Positions 5,554 through 6,281 of a DNA stretch of 6,281 bases are shown here, in pieces. The stretch is from an uncultured Lachnospiraceae bacterium (lineage in GTDB: Bacteria; Bacillota; Clostridia; Lachnospirales; Lachnospiraceae). The notes beneath the pieces are model-generated. The model did no database searches. It worked only from the letters and a program-made list of their open reading frames with translations, and was not told the DNA's origin. How positions within the stretch are numbered: the first letter of the stretch is position 1; every line of letters begins with the position of its first letter. The position numbers and the translations under genes were made by a program. The stretch covers positions 1-6,281 of the forward strand of contig OMRN01000176.1 of NCBI GenBank assembly GCA_900313265.1. The letters run 5' to 3'.

Positions 5554-6281
5554 ATGGAAAGAAGAGAAAAATCATTTAATCTAAAACGCAGATTCAGGGA
5601 AACGCTGGCCATGGCACTCAGTATTCTATTGGCGGCGGGAACGGTTTTGATGCCGGTTTCGCTTATGGCTGCTGAAAATTCCGGAAACAGGGAATTTACG
5701 GTTTCGGATTTAGAAGCCTATTCCGGGTTTATTGTTATCGGGGACAGTATTATTCTGCCGGACGGTACATACGGTATGTTCCGTTCCGGTGAAGAAGGAT
5801 GGTCCGGTGCGGAACCCCTGGAAGGCGATGAAATTGTCAGCGGGGACGGATATTATTCCAATGCCAGATATACTTTTGTCGGAAGTGAACCCGTCGGACA
5901 TCCGTTCCTTACCAAGAATTCTACTTTCGGAGATGAAGAAGACGGAATTCATTATTCCTGGAATATGGTGGATGCGTTTGAAGGATTCAAAGTCCGCTTT
6001 TATAACGGAAGTACGCTTGTCAATGAGTCGGGTACAGCCTGCAGCCCGGGGACGGTTAAGTATCAGGGCGCATGGACCATCGGACAAAACAACCTTCCGC
6101 TTTATGACGGTATCAGTGCAGACAGCATAAAAGGCGATGTGATCGGATTTTCGAATGCCTCAAATTTCGATCAGACCTCGGATGCAAAATTTATCCGTTC
6201 CGGAAACGGCATTAATTATAATGATTTCTATGCGGAAGCGTATTCGAATTACTGCACCTTAAATCTGTATGCGGTTTATGA
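5554..6281 (+). CDS. Secreted or surface protein with signal peptide, 3'-truncated by the window edge
   Basis: The frame is open from ATG 5554 to the window end, giving the first 242 residues. The N-terminus is a classic Sec signal peptide: a basic n-region (MERREKSFNLKRRFRE), a hydrophobic core (about 18-38) and a likely cut after 'LMAA' (A40/E41). There is no lipobox cysteine, so it is exported rather than lipid-anchored through its N-terminus. The mature part is rich in Gly, Ser, Asn, Tyr and acidic residues, with short beta-like stretches such as 'GFIVIGDSIILPDGTYGMF' (58-76) and 'ARYTFVGSEPVGHPF' (104-118), as in extracellular beta-rich proteins of Clostridia. Only two cysteines occur (163 and 234). 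I do not recognise a domain; the missing C-terminus may carry cell-wall repeats or an anchor. It follows the cyclase gene by 114 bases without a clear promoter, so its expression unit is uncertain. Confidence 0.85.
   Translation, partial: MERREKSFNLKRRFRETLAMALSILLAAGTVLMPVSLMAAENSGNREFTVSDLEAYSGFIVIGDSIILPDGTYGMFRSGEEGWSGAEPLEGDEIVSGDGYYSNARYTFVGSEPVGHPFLTKNSTFGDEEDGIHYSWNMVDAFEGFKVRFYNGSTLVNESGTACSPGTVKYQGAWTIGQNNLPLYDGISADSIKGDVIGFSNASNFDQTSDAKFIRSGNGINYNDFYAEAYSNYCTLNLYAVY

Noticed and set aside
5710..6130. Open frames on both strands (minus 5710-6087, plus 5732-6130) within the secreted-protein region
   Set aside because: They overlap the frame that has a signal peptide and a Shine-Dalgarno and runs to the window end; their translations look like shadows, with no motif.

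Overview
The window reads as chromosomal DNA from a low-to-mid G+C Clostridia, most likely Lachnospiraceae (Butyrivibrio/Roseburia-like). This is inferred from three things: the strong purine-rich ribosome binding sites, the zinc-ribbon membrane protein, and above all a regulator that joins a receiver to a SARP-type winged helix and ends in a 'DYMNQYSWAE' tail, a layout I associate with that family. No rRNA, tRNA, CRISPR array or transposase is visible. All seven genes lie on the + strand, and no stretch longer than about 115 bases lacks a gene.

Region 1 (1-2902) is a tight three-gene run. It holds the 3' part of a gene for an acidic, cysteine-free, probably extracytoplasmic protein (its 5' end is outside the window), a membrane protein with two zinc ribbons, and a class I SAM-dependent methyltransferase. 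The gaps are 21 and 18 bases and each downstream gene has its own Shine-Dalgarno, so they are probably co-transcribed from a promoter outside the window.

Region 2 (2880-4259) starts with a near-consensus sigma-A promoter that overlaps the end of the methyltransferase gene. It drives a small acidic protein of unknown function and, overlapping it by 4 bases (GTGA), the receiver-SARP regulator. The receiver keeps its phospho-acceptor aspartate (D53) but lacks the acidic pair and the conserved lysine, so it may not respond to ordinary phosphorylation.

Region 3 (4260-5460) has a second good sigma-A promoter, a small perfect inverted repeat at the expected transcript start, and a six-TM diguanylate cyclase with an intact GGEEF site and an RxxD inhibitory site. 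A GC-rich inverted repeat follows its stop codon.

Region 4 (5461-6281) has a short leader and the 5' part of a gene for a secreted protein with a clear signal peptide; the gene runs off the window.

A reasonable but unproven reading is a local signalling cluster: an atypical regulator with a translationally coupled partner, next to a membrane c-di-GMP synthase and cell-surface or envelope proteins. I do not see a defence system, mobile element or biosynthetic cluster here.
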